Shown here: one piece after another, positions 1 to 10,200 of the stretch
Layout of the letters: each line of letters opens with the position of its first letter
Position numbering within the stretch: the stretch's first letter is position 1
Origin: Coprococcus_C sp934318045
GTDB taxonomy: Bacteria; Bacillota; Clostridia; Lachnospirales; Lachnospiraceae
Length of the DNA: 64,000 bases
Direction of reading: 5' to 3'
Assembly (NCBI GenBank): GCA_934318045.1
Contig: CAKREY010000001.1
Coordinates: forward strand, 124,001-188,000
Position numbers and translations under genes: made by a program
The notes under the pieces: model-generated
What the model saw: only the letters and a program-made list of their open reading frames with translations
The model's database searches: none
Told to the model about the DNA's origin: nothing

Positions 1-781
1 TATTTATACGGAAATGTCCGTCCTGCGGGATTCTCCGCTCTGCAATATCGAGATCACCGAGGATCTTGATACGCGCAATCAGGGAATTATGGATATTTTT
101 CTGCAATGTCATGAAATCACAGATAACACCATCCATACGCATGCGCACACTTGTATGGTTCTCAAATGGTTCGATATGGATATCGGATGCATTTGAGTTA
201 TACGCACGGACAAGCAGGCTGTTGAACAGGTTGATGATTGGCGTATCATCATCGCCCTCTTCCATGCTGATCTCCATAACCTCACTCGTCTGCGTTGTAT
301 TTGCCGATGCTTTCTGTGCCGCCTGCCGGGCGGATACCTCTGAATAATAATACTGGATGGAATTTTCGAGCGGTGCCTTCTCACACAGAGAAATATGCAC
401 TTCCCGTCCGACGATCTGACGGATATCCTCAATTCCATAGAAATTCAGCGGATCGTCCACAAGGAGATAATACATCGTATCCTCTACCTTGTATCCCATC
501 ATGTTATATTTCTCGGCAAGGACACGTGGAATCATCTCCACCGCCTTCACATCCACCGACAGATCTGAGATATTGACAACCTCATAATTCAGACGTTTAC
601 CAAGCGCCTCCAACATCTGTTTCTCGGTGATAAACCCAAGTGCAATCAGTGCCGCGCCCAGACGGACACCTTTGTTTTCCTTCTGGTAGGCAACCGCCTG
701 ATTGATCTGATCCTCGTTGATGTAACCAAGCTCCTGCAGCACATCACCGATTCGAATATTTTTGTTACTCCGCATCTCCAT
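1..781 (-). CDS. pilB: Type IV pilus assembly ATPase PilB/GspE, N-terminal part (cut by window edge)
   Basis: This is the hexameric ATPase that powers pilin polymerisation at the inner face of the membrane. About 260 N-terminal residues are present and the gene runs off the left edge. The first 150 residues look like the MshE/GspE N-terminal domain, with two related helical stretches (IRIGDVLQELGYI and RLGAALIALGFI). The last visible residues, DLDIAERRIPQDG, are the hallmark start of the GspE ATPase core; Walker A would lie outside the window. The start at 781 is chosen because AAGGAGGT lies 8 nt upstream; a second ATG two codons on is possible. It overlaps the pilO stop by 17 nt, so the two are translationally coupled. 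It is the last visible gene of the pilus operon. Confidence 0.93.
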   Translation of the reverse strand, partial: MEMRSNKNIRIGDVLQELGYINEDQINQAVAYQKENKGVRLGAALIALGFITEKQMLEALGKRLNYEVVNISDLSVDVKAVEMIPRVLAEKYNMMGYKVEDTMYYLLVDDPLNFYGIEDIRQIVGREVHISLCEKAPLENSIQYYYSEVSARQAAQKASANTTQTSEVMEISMEEGDDDTPIINLFNSLLVRAYNSNASDIHIEPFENHTSVRMRMDGVICDFMTLQKNIHNSLIARIKILGDLDIAERRIPQDGHFRIN

Positions 782-1562
782 CGTCCGGCACCTCCTTGTA
801 CATGTAAATCTCCAATGTGATTGTAAGTACACGCTGGACATCGATATCGTATTCTCCGTCCTCGGTCAGGTTGGATACACTCCGCTCTTCGGACCAGGAA
901 TAATTACATACCCGGATTTTTTTCTCGCTGTTCGACAGATCTTCAATCAACTGCTGCAGATTCTTCTCGTCTCCGCCAAGCCGCATCGTCACAGTTGCAT
1001 TGCAAATACCTGTCGTAACCGGTTCCGCATCTGCTAACCCAAAATCAGCATCCGCGCTGTCTGAATCATCGGACATACCGCCACTTTCTTCTGCGGCATC
1101 AATTTCTGCTTGTTCTGCTTTTGCGCCCTGTGGCTCTTCCGTTGTCTCATCGGAATTCTCATTTTCGAGTGCCTGCGCACGTTTGGAATATACATATGGC
1201 TGAAGTGTCGTCTCATCCTGTGGCATCTCGATAGAAAGGTCATATGATTCGAGGTTATAACCAAGCACTAACCCTGTAAAATATTTATCTACCGCCGAGC
1301 TATCCATCATTGGGAAAAATGATTTCCGCACCGTCTGGATTTTCTCATTCATCGACGCATTGTCCGCCTCTAACATCGGAACCTGCACGAGTTTCATCTC
1401 ATTTTCGCTCTGCAGCTCCACTTGCTTGTCCATTTCTTTATCTGTCTTGATAATCTCCTTTACGACCGGGTAGATTCCCCAGTAACCGATGCAGACAACG
1501 ATTACAAAGATGGACAACATAATCAGGAGGTTTTTGTCTTTTTGTGTCATTTCCAATTTCAT
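765..1562 (-). CDS. pilO: PilO-like pilus alignment protein
   Basis: A 265-residue protein with one N-terminal membrane helix (about residues 11-31), a coiled-coil stretch (about 35-80) and a C-terminal periplasm-facing-type domain. This is the PilO/GspM plan of the type IV pilus alignment complex. An acidic, Ser/Asp/Glu-rich linker (about residues 135-175) interrupts the middle and is longer than I would expect in proteobacterial PilO. The ATG overlaps the stop of the PilM-PilN gene by 4 nt (ATGA), so the two are coupled. The name rests on topology and operon position rather than a strong motif. It probably pairs with the PilN half of the preceding protein. Confidence 0.75.
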   Translation of the reverse strand: MKLEMTQKDKNLLIMLSIFVIVVCIGYWGIYPVVKEIIKTDKEMDKQVELQSENEMKLVQVPMLEADNASMNEKIQTVRKSFFPMMDSSAVDKYFTGLVLGYNLESYDLSIEMPQDETTLQPYVYSKRAQALENENSDETTEEPQGAKAEQAEIDAAEESGGMSDDSDSADADFGLADAEPVTTGICNATVTMRLGGDEKNLQQLIEDLSNSEKKIRVCNYSWSEERSVSNLTEDGEYDIDVQRVLTITLEIYMYKEVPDDGDAE

Positions 1563-3259
1563 GCCAATCCCTCCTGTTCTATACTTCTGCCATATGCGTC
1601 AAGCAATCCAGTGCTACCGGTATGTACATCCGCCAGCCACTTTCCGCCAGCAATCTGTACATCCGATACCCGCGTTCCAACGCCAGCCTGTGATTCCGAC
1701 ACACGCGTTCCGCCATTCGGACGCAATCCAATCTCATCCCCAGCAGGCACTGACTCCTCCGCAGGTGCTGTCTCCTCCGCAGGCTGTGCATCCGTATCCG
1801 TGTGGCGTCCTGCTGATTCTGCCAATGTACATGTCACATGGATATCCCACAGATTATCCGATTCCACAAAGGAATAACCTGTATAATCGACATCGTTAAA
1901 GATATCCTCGTTGCACAGATTTCGTATGAATACGTTGATATTGTCAACCGTATCCGAGCGAGCAGTCATCGCAAGCGAACCGGTATCTGCATCAAATGAT
2001 TCAAATGTAACGGTTGCATATCCTTTTGCACACCGATTCACAATATCCATGATTTCTTCGTTGCAAACCGGATACGTATACAGATTCTTATTCACACCCG
2101 TAATCGCATTGTATTGGTTATTCAGGTAGCTTGTCTGGGACAACAACACATCGTACCGCGCAACATCCATGATTGTCGCCGGTGATTCATTGTACTCTTT
2201 CAGTTTTGAAAGCTCCTGTCTCTTGATCGTGCGCACGGTAATGCACACAGCAAGACCAACCAGCATCACGGCCAGACTGATCAAAATTGCGAGGAATCCT
2301 TTTCCAACACCACCGCCATCTGTCTCCTTTTTCTTTCCGGATTGATACCCTTCCAGGAAATTCTGTCTGCCAGTTTTTCCGGCTCCTGTAACCAATCCAC
2401 TGATTGCGTGGAAATGTGTCTGCACATCCACGCCCGCACTTGTGATATGGGCATCTGCAAATACCTCCACCCGCGCATAGATTTCGAGCTGCGAGATAGC
2501 ACTCTGATATAATGGCAGATCCTGCGGATTTATCCCTGCAAGCAAAACCGCCTCAATCGGATAATCCAACTGGTTTGCCTGCATAAACTGACGGATCTGG
2601 CTGACCGAACGCGCGATATCCTGCGCATAATCCTCGGTTCCCTGATCGTGGAAGCAACGGGCACTGTTGAAATAGTAAAATTCTCCATTTACCCAGAGGA
2701 TTGTCGTAATCGTCATGCGGTCTGCAATCTGCAGGACAAATGTCTTGTACTGCTGTGCCACTGTAAATGCAGTCAGACGAATCAGACTGCTCTCACCGGA
2801 ATACACAGCCTTCACTTTCACACCGATTTCCGCAAAGATATCCATATAATCCTTGACAAAGTCCGTTGTGATAATCTCGGCATAGATTTTCTTTGTTGTC
2901 TTGTTCTGACTGATTGGGAGATATCCGCAGATATAATCCTCACCCTGCTTGATATCCGTGAACTCACGGTTGATGAACTCTTCCGTTTTCTTCGGGTTGA
3001 GCAAAGGCATCTCAATATTTTTACCGATAAACTTCGTCGAATTGATGACCAGGATTACATCCTTTACCGGAAGGTTGTGTGTCTTCCAAAAATTCTGCAT
3101 AAAACTCACAAACGCATCTGTATCCATGATCATACCATTGATGATGCATCCATCCGGCGCATCCTCTGTATAACATTGCGCGACAGAAATCTTACGATTC
3201 CCTGGAGTACCGGTAATCACTTGTATCTGCTGGTTTGCCAGATAAATGACTGTACTCAT
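1559..3259 (-). CDS. PilM-PilN fusion protein of the type IV pilus alignment complex
   Basis: A 566-residue protein that joins two usually separate components. Residues 1 to about 310 read as an actin-like PilM domain (MSTVIYLANQQIQV start, then ASKHA-like alternating strands). A membrane helix follows at about 318-345 (FLAILISLAVMLVGLAVCI), then a PilN-like domain to about 505. The C-terminal tail of about 60 residues is low-complexity with an imperfect internal repeat (GTRVSESQAG / GTRVSDVQIAG). In other bacteria PilM is cytoplasmic and binds the short cytoplasmic tail of PilN; here the fusion fixes that contact. The start has a good AAGGAG site 9-10 nt upstream. It sits between pilC and pilO in the operon. 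Confidence 0.78.
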   Translation of the reverse strand: MSTVIYLANQQIQVITGTPGNRKISVAQCYTEDAPDGCIINGMIMDTDAFVSFMQNFWKTHNLPVKDVILVINSTKFIGKNIEMPLLNPKKTEEFINREFTDIKQGEDYICGYLPISQNKTTKKIYAEIITTDFVKDYMDIFAEIGVKVKAVYSGESSLIRLTAFTVAQQYKTFVLQIADRMTITTILWVNGEFYYFNSARCFHDQGTEDYAQDIARSVSQIRQFMQANQLDYPIEAVLLAGINPQDLPLYQSAISQLEIYARVEVFADAHITSAGVDVQTHFHAISGLVTGAGKTGRQNFLEGYQSGKKKETDGGGVGKGFLAILISLAVMLVGLAVCITVRTIKRQELSKLKEYNESPATIMDVARYDVLLSQTSYLNNQYNAITGVNKNLYTYPVCNEEIMDIVNRCAKGYATVTFESFDADTGSLAMTARSDTVDNINVFIRNLCNEDIFNDVDYTGYSFVESDNLWDIHVTCTLAESAGRHTDTDAQPAEETAPAEESVPAGDEIGLRPNGGTRVSESQAGVGTRVSDVQIAGGKWLADVHTGSTGLLDAYGRSIEQEGLA

Positions 3260-3300
3260 ATGTATATTCTCCTTCCTGTAATAGGTTTGTTTTCTCTTGT

Positions 3301-4500
3301 TTAGTACGAATTTGCAATCGTTGCATACGAGCCGTAAATCGGCTGGATTACGGAAATAATTACAAATCCGACCACTGCAGCCATCACGACAATCATCGCA
3401 GGCTCCAGATACGAAACCAGCTTATTCATTGCCACTTCCGAATCATATTCCATCTGGTTTGCAATCGATACAAGCATCGTATCGAGCGCACCTGTCTCCT
3501 CACCGACAGCGATTGATGAAGATAATTTCTTTGTAAACCCATCGACCTTATCGATACTTTCACTCAAGTTCATACCGGCACGCACATCCGCGATTACCCG
3601 GTCAAACTGTCGCTCTATATAAGAATTTCCAATCGTATTTCTGGCAATCTGCAGGCAGTTGATGATTGAGATACCTGCCGAATAAAGGCTTGATAACGTA
3701 CGCGCAAACCGGGCAGTGTAGATGACTTTCCGCAGCCTGCCAATCACCGGAAGTTTTAACTCCAGCTTATCTTTCGCATAGCGCACAGCCGGGATTGCCA
3801 TAAGCACCCGGGAAAAAATATAAATCACAACTGCTGCAATAATCAGGACATACCATTTATGCTTCACAAAATTGCTGATTGCAAGCAGGATCGTCGTCGA
3901 AGCCGGCAGCGAATCCATCTGGGAAAACAAATCTTTAAACTGTGGAATAACATATCCCATGATGATTGCAACCACCACTACGATCAATACGCACAGAATC
4001 TTCGGGTACGTCATGGAGCTTTTGACCTTCTGGTTCAGCCGGTATTCCTTCTCATAATGCACCGACATCTGCAGTGAGATCTTGTCCATGCTTCCACTGC
4101 TCTCCGCACTTTTAATCATGTTGATAAACAGTGGTGGAAATGCATCGCCACTTGCGAGCATCGCATCCGAAAGCGGAATACCCGAGCGCACCTGTTTCAA
4201 AAGCCCGGCATATACTTCCCGCTCCTTCGGCTTGATGGACTCATCTTCAGATATGATACGGAGCGCCTTGACAAGCGACACACCAGCGCCAAGCAGTTCT
4301 CCGATATTTTTTGCAAAATCGGAAACAACATTGGATTTCAATCTCCGCATACCGTTTTTTTCGATCTGTGCCTTCGCCTGGATCAGATATTTATTTTCCT
4401 GTTTTAAGCGCGCATGCAGATCAAGCTCATCCGTTGCCTGCATCGTACCGGAAATCATCTTCCCGTTTTCATCCTGCGCTCTGTATTTGTAAGTGACCAA
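3301..4500 (-). CDS. pilC: Type IV pilus inner-membrane platform protein PilC/GspF
   Basis: A 399-residue polytopic protein of the GspF/PilC family, the membrane platform on which PilB acts. The family's two repeated T2SSF domains are visible, the first around residues 60-185 and the second around 265-390. Each holds the usual pattern of a helical cytoplasmic part (GELLGAGVSLVKALRII; ARTLSSLYSAGISIINCL) before a membrane helix. The length is typical. The start codon is TTG at 4500, supported by AAGGAGG 8 nt upstream; no in-frame ATG lies nearby. It follows the prepilin peptidase gene by 45 nt and precedes the PilM-PilN gene by 41 nt. Confidence 0.95.
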   Translation of the reverse strand: MVTYKYRAQDENGKMISGTMQATDELDLHARLKQENKYLIQAKAQIEKNGMRRLKSNVVSDFAKNIGELLGAGVSLVKALRIISEDESIKPKEREVYAGLLKQVRSGIPLSDAMLASGDAFPPLFINMIKSAESSGSMDKISLQMSVHYEKEYRLNQKVKSSMTYPKILCVLIVVVVAIIMGYVIPQFKDLFSQMDSLPASTTILLAISNFVKHKWYVLIIAAVVIYIFSRVLMAIPAVRYAKDKLELKLPVIGRLRKVIYTARFARTLSSLYSAGISIINCLQIARNTIGNSYIERQFDRVIADVRAGMNLSESIDKVDGFTKKLSSSIAVGEETGALDTMLVSIANQMEYDSEVAMNKLVSYLEPAMIVVMAAVVGFVIISVIQPIYGSYATIANSY

Positions 4501-4545
4501 GGACGTTTCCTCCTTTTTATCTCAAGTTCAGACATGTTTTTTCTT

Positions 4546-5334
4546 TTAATATGTTGAAGTCATCATGCTCTTCACATAATCAATATACATAGAAATCATC
4601 GTGTTTCCCAGATTCTGTGTCAGTGCCACAAACACGCCGAATGCAAGAAATGGTCCGAATGCAAAATGCTCTTTTCTTCCCTTCTTCTTGCTTGCCAGCA
4701 GATAGATTGCGTACGCACCGCCGACAATGATTCCAACAAAGAACGCAGCAACAACACCCTTCCAGCCAAGCAGGAATCCGGCTGCGAACATCATCTTCAC
4801 ATCACCGCCGCCAAATCCATTGAATAACATCAACACAAACATCGGCACGCTGATTGCGAAAAGCCCGATGATTCGCTCTACGATTGTCGGTCCCGGCAGT
4901 ACCCAGATGGCAGGGATACCAAGCAGCAGCAGGATTAAATTCAACTGGGGCGGAATCTCCTGTGTGTCCGCATCAATCATCGTGATCACCATCAGATCAC
5001 AAATCACAAGGAAGAACAGCAGCGCAGACAGATGAATTCCGTACATTGCAACAGAAAATACCGCAAATGCGCCACCAACCAGTTCGATGATAAGCGGACG
5101 TTTCGGAAGCTTAGAACCACAGTATCTGCAACGGTTCTGATACCGGATCCGTGAAAAAATCGGGATGACATCCTTCCATGTCTGCTCGTGATCACACTGC
5201 TTACAATGCGAATGACGGATCGTCAGCTTCTCTTTCTTCGGGAGCCGCTCGATAACCAGATTCAGATACGAAAACACTGTCACCCCCATCAAAAATACCA
5301 ATATATATATTATTGCATATAAAAAATAATTCAT
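4546..5334 (-). CDS. pilD: Prepilin peptidase/N-methyltransferase (A24 family)
   Basis: A 262-residue membrane aspartyl protease that cleaves the short leader of class III prepilins and methylates the new N terminus. Both catalytic aspartates are visible: D121 in MIDADTQEIPP and D178 in the GFGGGDVK motif. The N-terminal cytoplasmic loop keeps the zinc-type tetracysteine set (C44, C47, C69, C72), so the methyltransferase half should be present. About seven to eight hydrophobic segments follow. It lies between pseudopilin genes and pilC, so its substrates are probably the pilin-like proteins encoded just upstream. Confidence 0.95.
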   Translation of the reverse strand: MNYFLYAIIYILVFLMGVTVFSYLNLVIERLPKKEKLTIRHSHCKQCDHEQTWKDVIPIFSRIRYQNRCRYCGSKLPKRPLIIELVGGAFAVFSVAMYGIHLSALLFFLVICDLMVITMIDADTQEIPPQLNLILLLLGIPAIWVLPGPTIVERIIGLFAISVPMFVLMLFNGFGGGDVKMMFAAGFLLGWKGVVAAFFVGIIVGGAYAIYLLASKKKGRKEHFAFGPFLAFGVFVALTQNLGNTMISMYIDYVKSMMTSTY

Positions 5335-5395
5335 CTTCTACCTCTTCCTACTTTGCTTTCCTTGCGATACGATTATCGCAAAATCATACCACCTG

Positions 5396-6073
5396 TTATT
5401 CTGTCTGGCAATCAATTTTTGCAGCAGTTTCATCCAGGTTATAACACTGGATGTATTCCGTATATGTAAAATCACCATACCGCGGACTATGCAGTGTCAG
5501 GCTCATATATATAATGTTTTCTGCATAATCTTCCTTCGGCTGACGAAACTTCAACTCCTTGATTGTATATCCCATATAGGACTTTTTGTCAAACATCCAG
5601 TCTGTCTTGTCCTCCGGAGTTCCATCCGCAGCATCCATAAAATAATGCACGACCAGATATCCATCCGTATTGACACCGATATAGACATGACTGCCCTTCG
5701 CGTCTGTAAATTCGATCTTATTATATCCGCCGGTCTCATTTCCTCCACCCAGTGTCGAATCCGAAGATAACTGCATTACATAATCTTCCGTCTGGTCGGT
5801 CACGGTTCCATCCGCATTCTTTACTTTCCGCATGATCTGCTCCGGCTTCGCGCCTTCGATCTCACTTCGTATCTTTGTCGCAATAATCGATGATACCTGC
5901 ATCCCCGACGCGGTTCCTTTTGCTTCATAATATACAGTCACTGTATTTGCAATCACCTTGCTTGCAGCAATCATAAAAAGCCCGATCAACATAAATGTCA
6001 CGATCATCTCCACAAGTGTGAATCCGTGATTTTTCCTATGAAATTTTCGAATAAACAGTTTTATCTTTTTCAT
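5396..6073 (-). CDS. Pseudopilin with class III prepilin signal
   Basis: A 225-residue pilin-like protein. The N terminus is basic, followed by the cleavage motif HGFTLVEMIV and a hydrophobic helix (about residues 18-40), so PilD should cut after G17 and methylate F18. The glutamate at position +5 of the mature protein, needed for packing in pili, is present. The C-terminal part is a globular domain I do not recognise; a lysine-rich TDQTEDYV region sits in the middle. It could be a minor pilin (PilW/GspJ-like by size). The operon position just upstream of pilD suggests a tip or priming component. Confidence 0.85.
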   Translation of the reverse strand: MKKIKLFIRKFHRKNHGFTLVEMIVTFMLIGLFMIAASKVIANTVTVYYEAKGTASGMQVSSIIATKIRSEIEGAKPEQIMRKVKNADGTVTDQTEDYVMQLSSDSTLGGGNETGGYNKIEFTDAKGSHVYIGVNTDGYLVVHYFMDAADGTPEDKTDWMFDKKSYMGYTIKELKFRQPKEDYAENIIYMSLTLHSPRYGDFTYTEYIQCYNLDETAAKIDCQTE

Positions 6074-6094
6074 AAGCTGTGATGATTATTGGTG

Positions 6095-6496
6095 CTACGG
6101 TTCCTTCTGTATGATGCGGAACACTGTCAGGTCCGCCTTGTCACTGTGATATCTTTTTAACTCTGCATTCAAAGGAAGTGAAACTGCTCCAGAACTCGCA
6201 GCCAGGTTCTCGGTCTTTGTCTTTTCCGTATCCAATGTCAGTGTCAGGGATACACCATCTAACGATTGAAACGTCGTTTCTTTGTTATACATTTCTGCAT
6301 TTAATACACACTGGTCTTCCTGCATATCCTTACTTTTTTTGACAAGCTCGCTCGATACACCGACAAGATGCACCATGCATTCTGCAATCACCATAACCAA
6401 AATCACAAAGCCAACGATGACTTCGACCATCGTGGAACCCTTGTTATTCCCATGTAGTATTCGGTTGTTGTTTAATACTTTCCGGATTTTATGCAT
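6095..6496 (-). CDS. Small pseudopilin (minor pilin, PilV/GspI-like size)
   Basis: A 133-residue pilin-like protein. The prepilin motif reads KGSTMVEVIVGF followed by a hydrophobic helix ending near MVHLVG. The first mature residue would be S rather than F, and the +5 glutamate is kept. I chose the ATG at 6496, one base after the stop of the preceding gene, because a GGAG lies 10 nt upstream and translation would be coupled; an upstream in-frame start at 6544 would overlap the PilX-like gene by 47 nt. The globular part is short and not recognisable. Confidence 0.8.
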   Translation of the reverse strand: MHKIRKVLNNNRILHGNNKGSTMVEVIVGFVILVMVIAECMVHLVGVSSELVKKSKDMQEDQCVLNAEMYNKETTFQSLDGVSLTLTLDTEKTKTENLAASSGAVSLPLNAELKRYHSDKADLTVFRIIQKEP

Positions 6497-6497
6497 A

Positions 6498-7223
6498 TTA
6501 CTCACGCTCCATAAACGACCATTTCCAGCATTCTGTAGAATCAATATTATTCCCAGACGGATTTGCTGCTGTTATATTCCCGTTACCTGCTGTGCCGGAC
6601 GAAGTTCCATCATCCGCCTGTCCGGATTCACCGGATGAAAATTGCGTGCATACAAGATTGTATGCAGAAATCATCGACGCGGTCTGATTTCCTTTCGAAC
6701 AGGTAACCTTCACAAACAATGTCACATCATCCTTTGTTGCCGGATCTGCGGTTTCCCAATAGATACAGACCGATAAATCATCTGCCATCGCCGCATAGGA
6801 ACCCGCATCGCCCCCGGAGGCATTCAGATTAAAATACCGGAATGCCGCATCTGCATCGTGTCCGGTTTTTGCATCCTCTGTATAATAAGGCCAGTTATTC
6901 TGACATATATTATAACGGAGGTACTGCCATAGCATATTTTTACCCTGTGTCAGATCTGCCTGTTGGGAAGAAACGTCGCTATATACCGATGATGTAATCT
7001 CTTTTTCCAGCTCAATACTTGCTGTTTTCGCAAGCTCCCGGCACTGGTTTTGTGTCACCCGGCGCACGGATGATTGAAAGAGCGCATAGCTTACAAGGAG
7101 CAATGACAGGCAGAAGCAGACAACAACCATACTGACAACAATCGCAACGATCATCGCAGAACCCTGCCGGCTTCTCTTATGTAATTGTCTGATTTTCTGT
7201 TTCCACTTCATTCCTGTCATCAT
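6498..7223 (-). CDS. PilX/GspK-like minor pilin
   Basis: A 241-residue exported protein with a basic N terminus and one hydrophobic helix (GSAMIVAIVVSMVVVCFCLSLLLV) directly after RQGSAM. That is typical of PilX/GspK-type minor pilins, which lack the classical GFTLxE motif. The rest is a soluble domain with a Gly/Ser/Asn-rich C-terminal tail. Its stop is one base from the next pseudopilin's ATG. By analogy with type II secretion and type IV pili, the three small pilin-like proteins here probably form the tip complex that starts the fibre. The family call rests on topology and position. Confidence 0.72.
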   Translation of the reverse strand: MMTGMKWKQKIRQLHKRSRQGSAMIVAIVVSMVVVCFCLSLLLVSYALFQSSVRRVTQNQCRELAKTASIELEKEITSSVYSDVSSQQADLTQGKNMLWQYLRYNICQNNWPYYTEDAKTGHDADAAFRYFNLNASGGDAGSYAAMADDLSVCIYWETADPATKDDVTLFVKVTCSKGNQTASMISAYNLVCTQFSSGESGQADDGTSSGTAGNGNITAANPSGNNIDSTECWKWSFMERE

Positions 7224-7262
7224 CCCTGCTTGTATCTTTCTATCGCGTCTGTCTTTTTCTTA

Positions 7263-10200
7263 TCAGTTTTTGATTCCGCTTTCCGTCAGTTTCACCGATT
7301 CTGTCCAATCTGCCAGACCATTTTCATCCATAGCAGCAAACCGGATTTTTACTGTTTCGTCATCTGTGAACCATACATCTTTCTCGAGCATGAAACTGGC
7401 GGTTGTCTTATCTGCAGTATAATATACCGATTGATTTAAGTTTCCTTCCGTATCATATCCAAGTATCTGCACAAGCATTGGCTTGTCGATTCCAACCGTA
7501 TAATTGATCACTTCCCTGGAAGTGCTTCCACTGCCAACGGCAACCTGTGTACCTGCGAGTTTTGGAAGTTCTGTTTCATTTGGTTGCTTTTTCACAATAC
7601 CGGTCCAGATCACCATATCTGCATCTTCGGCAACTGTAATTGTATCTGCATCCGTCGTTGTCGCTTCCTCTGCAGGAACCAATTTCCAGACTGCCGCATC
7701 CGAACTAATATAGGTATCTGCATGCGACTCCCCAACGACAGCCTGCACTGAAATAAAGGATGTTGTGTCCGGAAGCAGAACGGATATCCGCGTTCCTTTC
7801 ACCCGGACTTTAGCACAGACATCAGTTACAACATCCGGGAGCCGCACAGTTACCGCATAGCTTAAATCGACCGGATTTTCTTCTGTCAGAATGCCCGAAA
7901 ACTCGGTATATGGATTTTCATCACAGATACTCTCCCTGCGTATGGACGCATTTGTACCTGCATAGTATACATAAAACTTTTCTTTTTTCGGTTCTACATA
8001 AAGCATGCCATATGCACCGCTTGCATCTTTGACATGAACTTCATAATAGTCAGCGCCATCCTGCACATCAAACTGATAGGCACGTGACTCGTAAGTTCCA
8101 ATCAGCGTTTCGTCATCCGCCGGCTTTTCCAGCGACCACTGCTGCCCGTCATAATACATCAAATCCCGTTTATCTGCAGCGAGCAATCCGGTATCCGGAG
8201 TCTCTAACACTTCCGCTTTCTTTGGCTGTTGTTCCGTTGATGACGCCGTTTTCTCCGTATCCGCATTTTTTGTAGAATCCGCATCCCGGGAAGCAATGCT
8301 TTGTTCTGCCTGGGTCGTTTCTTCGCTTTCATCCACCGACGCATCCGCTACAACCTGTGAATCTTCTGACGAATCGGAAGCAAGTTGTGCAGAATACGTG
8401 TATGCATTTCCTTTGACCGTACAGTTATTACAATGAATATCCGAGATGCCAGCATCTGCATATCCGATCATCTCGCCAACCTGGCCTGTCCCGCCTTCTA
8501 CTGTTCCGTCATTGGAACATGACTCTAACGTCACTCCTTTATGTCGCAGATATCCGATGATACCTCCTGTATACCATGTTCCGGTAACCGCGCCATAATT
8601 ATAACATTTTGTAAATGTCATCGCATCACTGGTCTGATTCTCCATCTGCCCGACAATCCCGCCAACTGCGATATTTCCGGTTGCAGTTGTCTTAACCTCT
8701 GCATGATTCATAAGATACTCCAGATTCTCTCCGGACATCGAATGTCCGATGATACCTCCCACAGCGGTATTTTCTCCAGCTGCTTTCGCTGTCACATGCC
8801 ATGTGCCAGCTGTGATAATCTGCTCTGTGTCTGTGCCCTTTACAATGGCATTCTTCTTGTTACATCCAACAATTCCTCCGGTATAACCAAAATAGTTGTC
8901 AATCGTTGTATTTCCATCTGCCTTTTGCGCATTATCCGTCGAGGAAACCGTTCCATAATTTGCACCAACGATACCGCCGACATTCGTTGTTGCCATATTA
9001 TAGGTTGCTGTACCTGCCATGCCACCATGTACAACCGTATCTTGGCTTCCAATCGTACTTGCCTTGACTGTTGAATTATATCCATTGGTACCAACGATAC
9101 CTCCAACATTTGCTGTCGCACCGTCTCCGGCACCGGATATATTTCCCGTAAATGTACATTCCATCACCTGCGCCGCATCTACATCCTCTGCTTTCTCCGC
9201 TGCAATACCACTCACACCGGCGATACCGCCATAGCTTGCAACGGATGTACCACGATTACCTACGATTGTTGCACTCACATTACACTGGTTGACCGTACCC
9301 TTGTTCTCGCCGACGATACCGCCTGCAACTTCTTTCGCAGTGATAGTTCCATAATTATTGCTTGTCAGAATCTTATTATTCGACTTGCGGCTCGCGCTGA
9401 TCATACCGCCTGCATAACCGGTCTTCGCCGTTACGGATGCCTGATTCTTCGCATTCTCGATACGCAGAAATGTGTTTGCATCATCATATCCGACAAGTCC
9501 GCCGACATAGGTATCTGCTGTTACACTTCCTCCACCGACAGTACCTGTCACATACATCTGTACTTCACTTATATCAAACTTTGCATCACATACCGCTTTG
9601 ATTACAGCCGCTTCCGATGCCCGATTTAAGGTCAGCTTTCTTACATTCTCCGCCGTCGTTCTCGCATAGGTTGTATCCGTACTGTTTACAAGCATCGTGT
9701 AACCGATATAACCACCGGTAAATGCGCTGCCTGTGATTGTGCCGGAGAAGTTCGCCATATCCGCTATGGTTTTTATACGATAATATTGAACTTCGTCCGT
9801 TTGCTGCGTTAACTTTGATGTATAAAAAATTACTTTTGCATTTCTACAAATTGAATCAAATACTTCTTGTGATTTATAGTTAAATGTAAATCCACCATAT
9901 GTTATACTATTTGCTTTTCTTACAAAATTTTGATCATCAATTTTGGGAGAAATTTCCCAATAATAAATTTCTTTGTTCTCTACTACCCTTGATTTTTTTT
10001 CACAATTTAAAACATTTTTTGCATAATCATACATATTAATTTCTAAATCGCCATTATTTTCCATTGGTAATTCAATTGAAATATCAAATATGTCATTATC
10101 AGAATTATTACTAAGTTGTATACTCGCATAATATTGATTTCCAGCAATTGACAGTTTATATTCCGGATCATCTACCCCTATTACTTCATGTTTATTTTTC

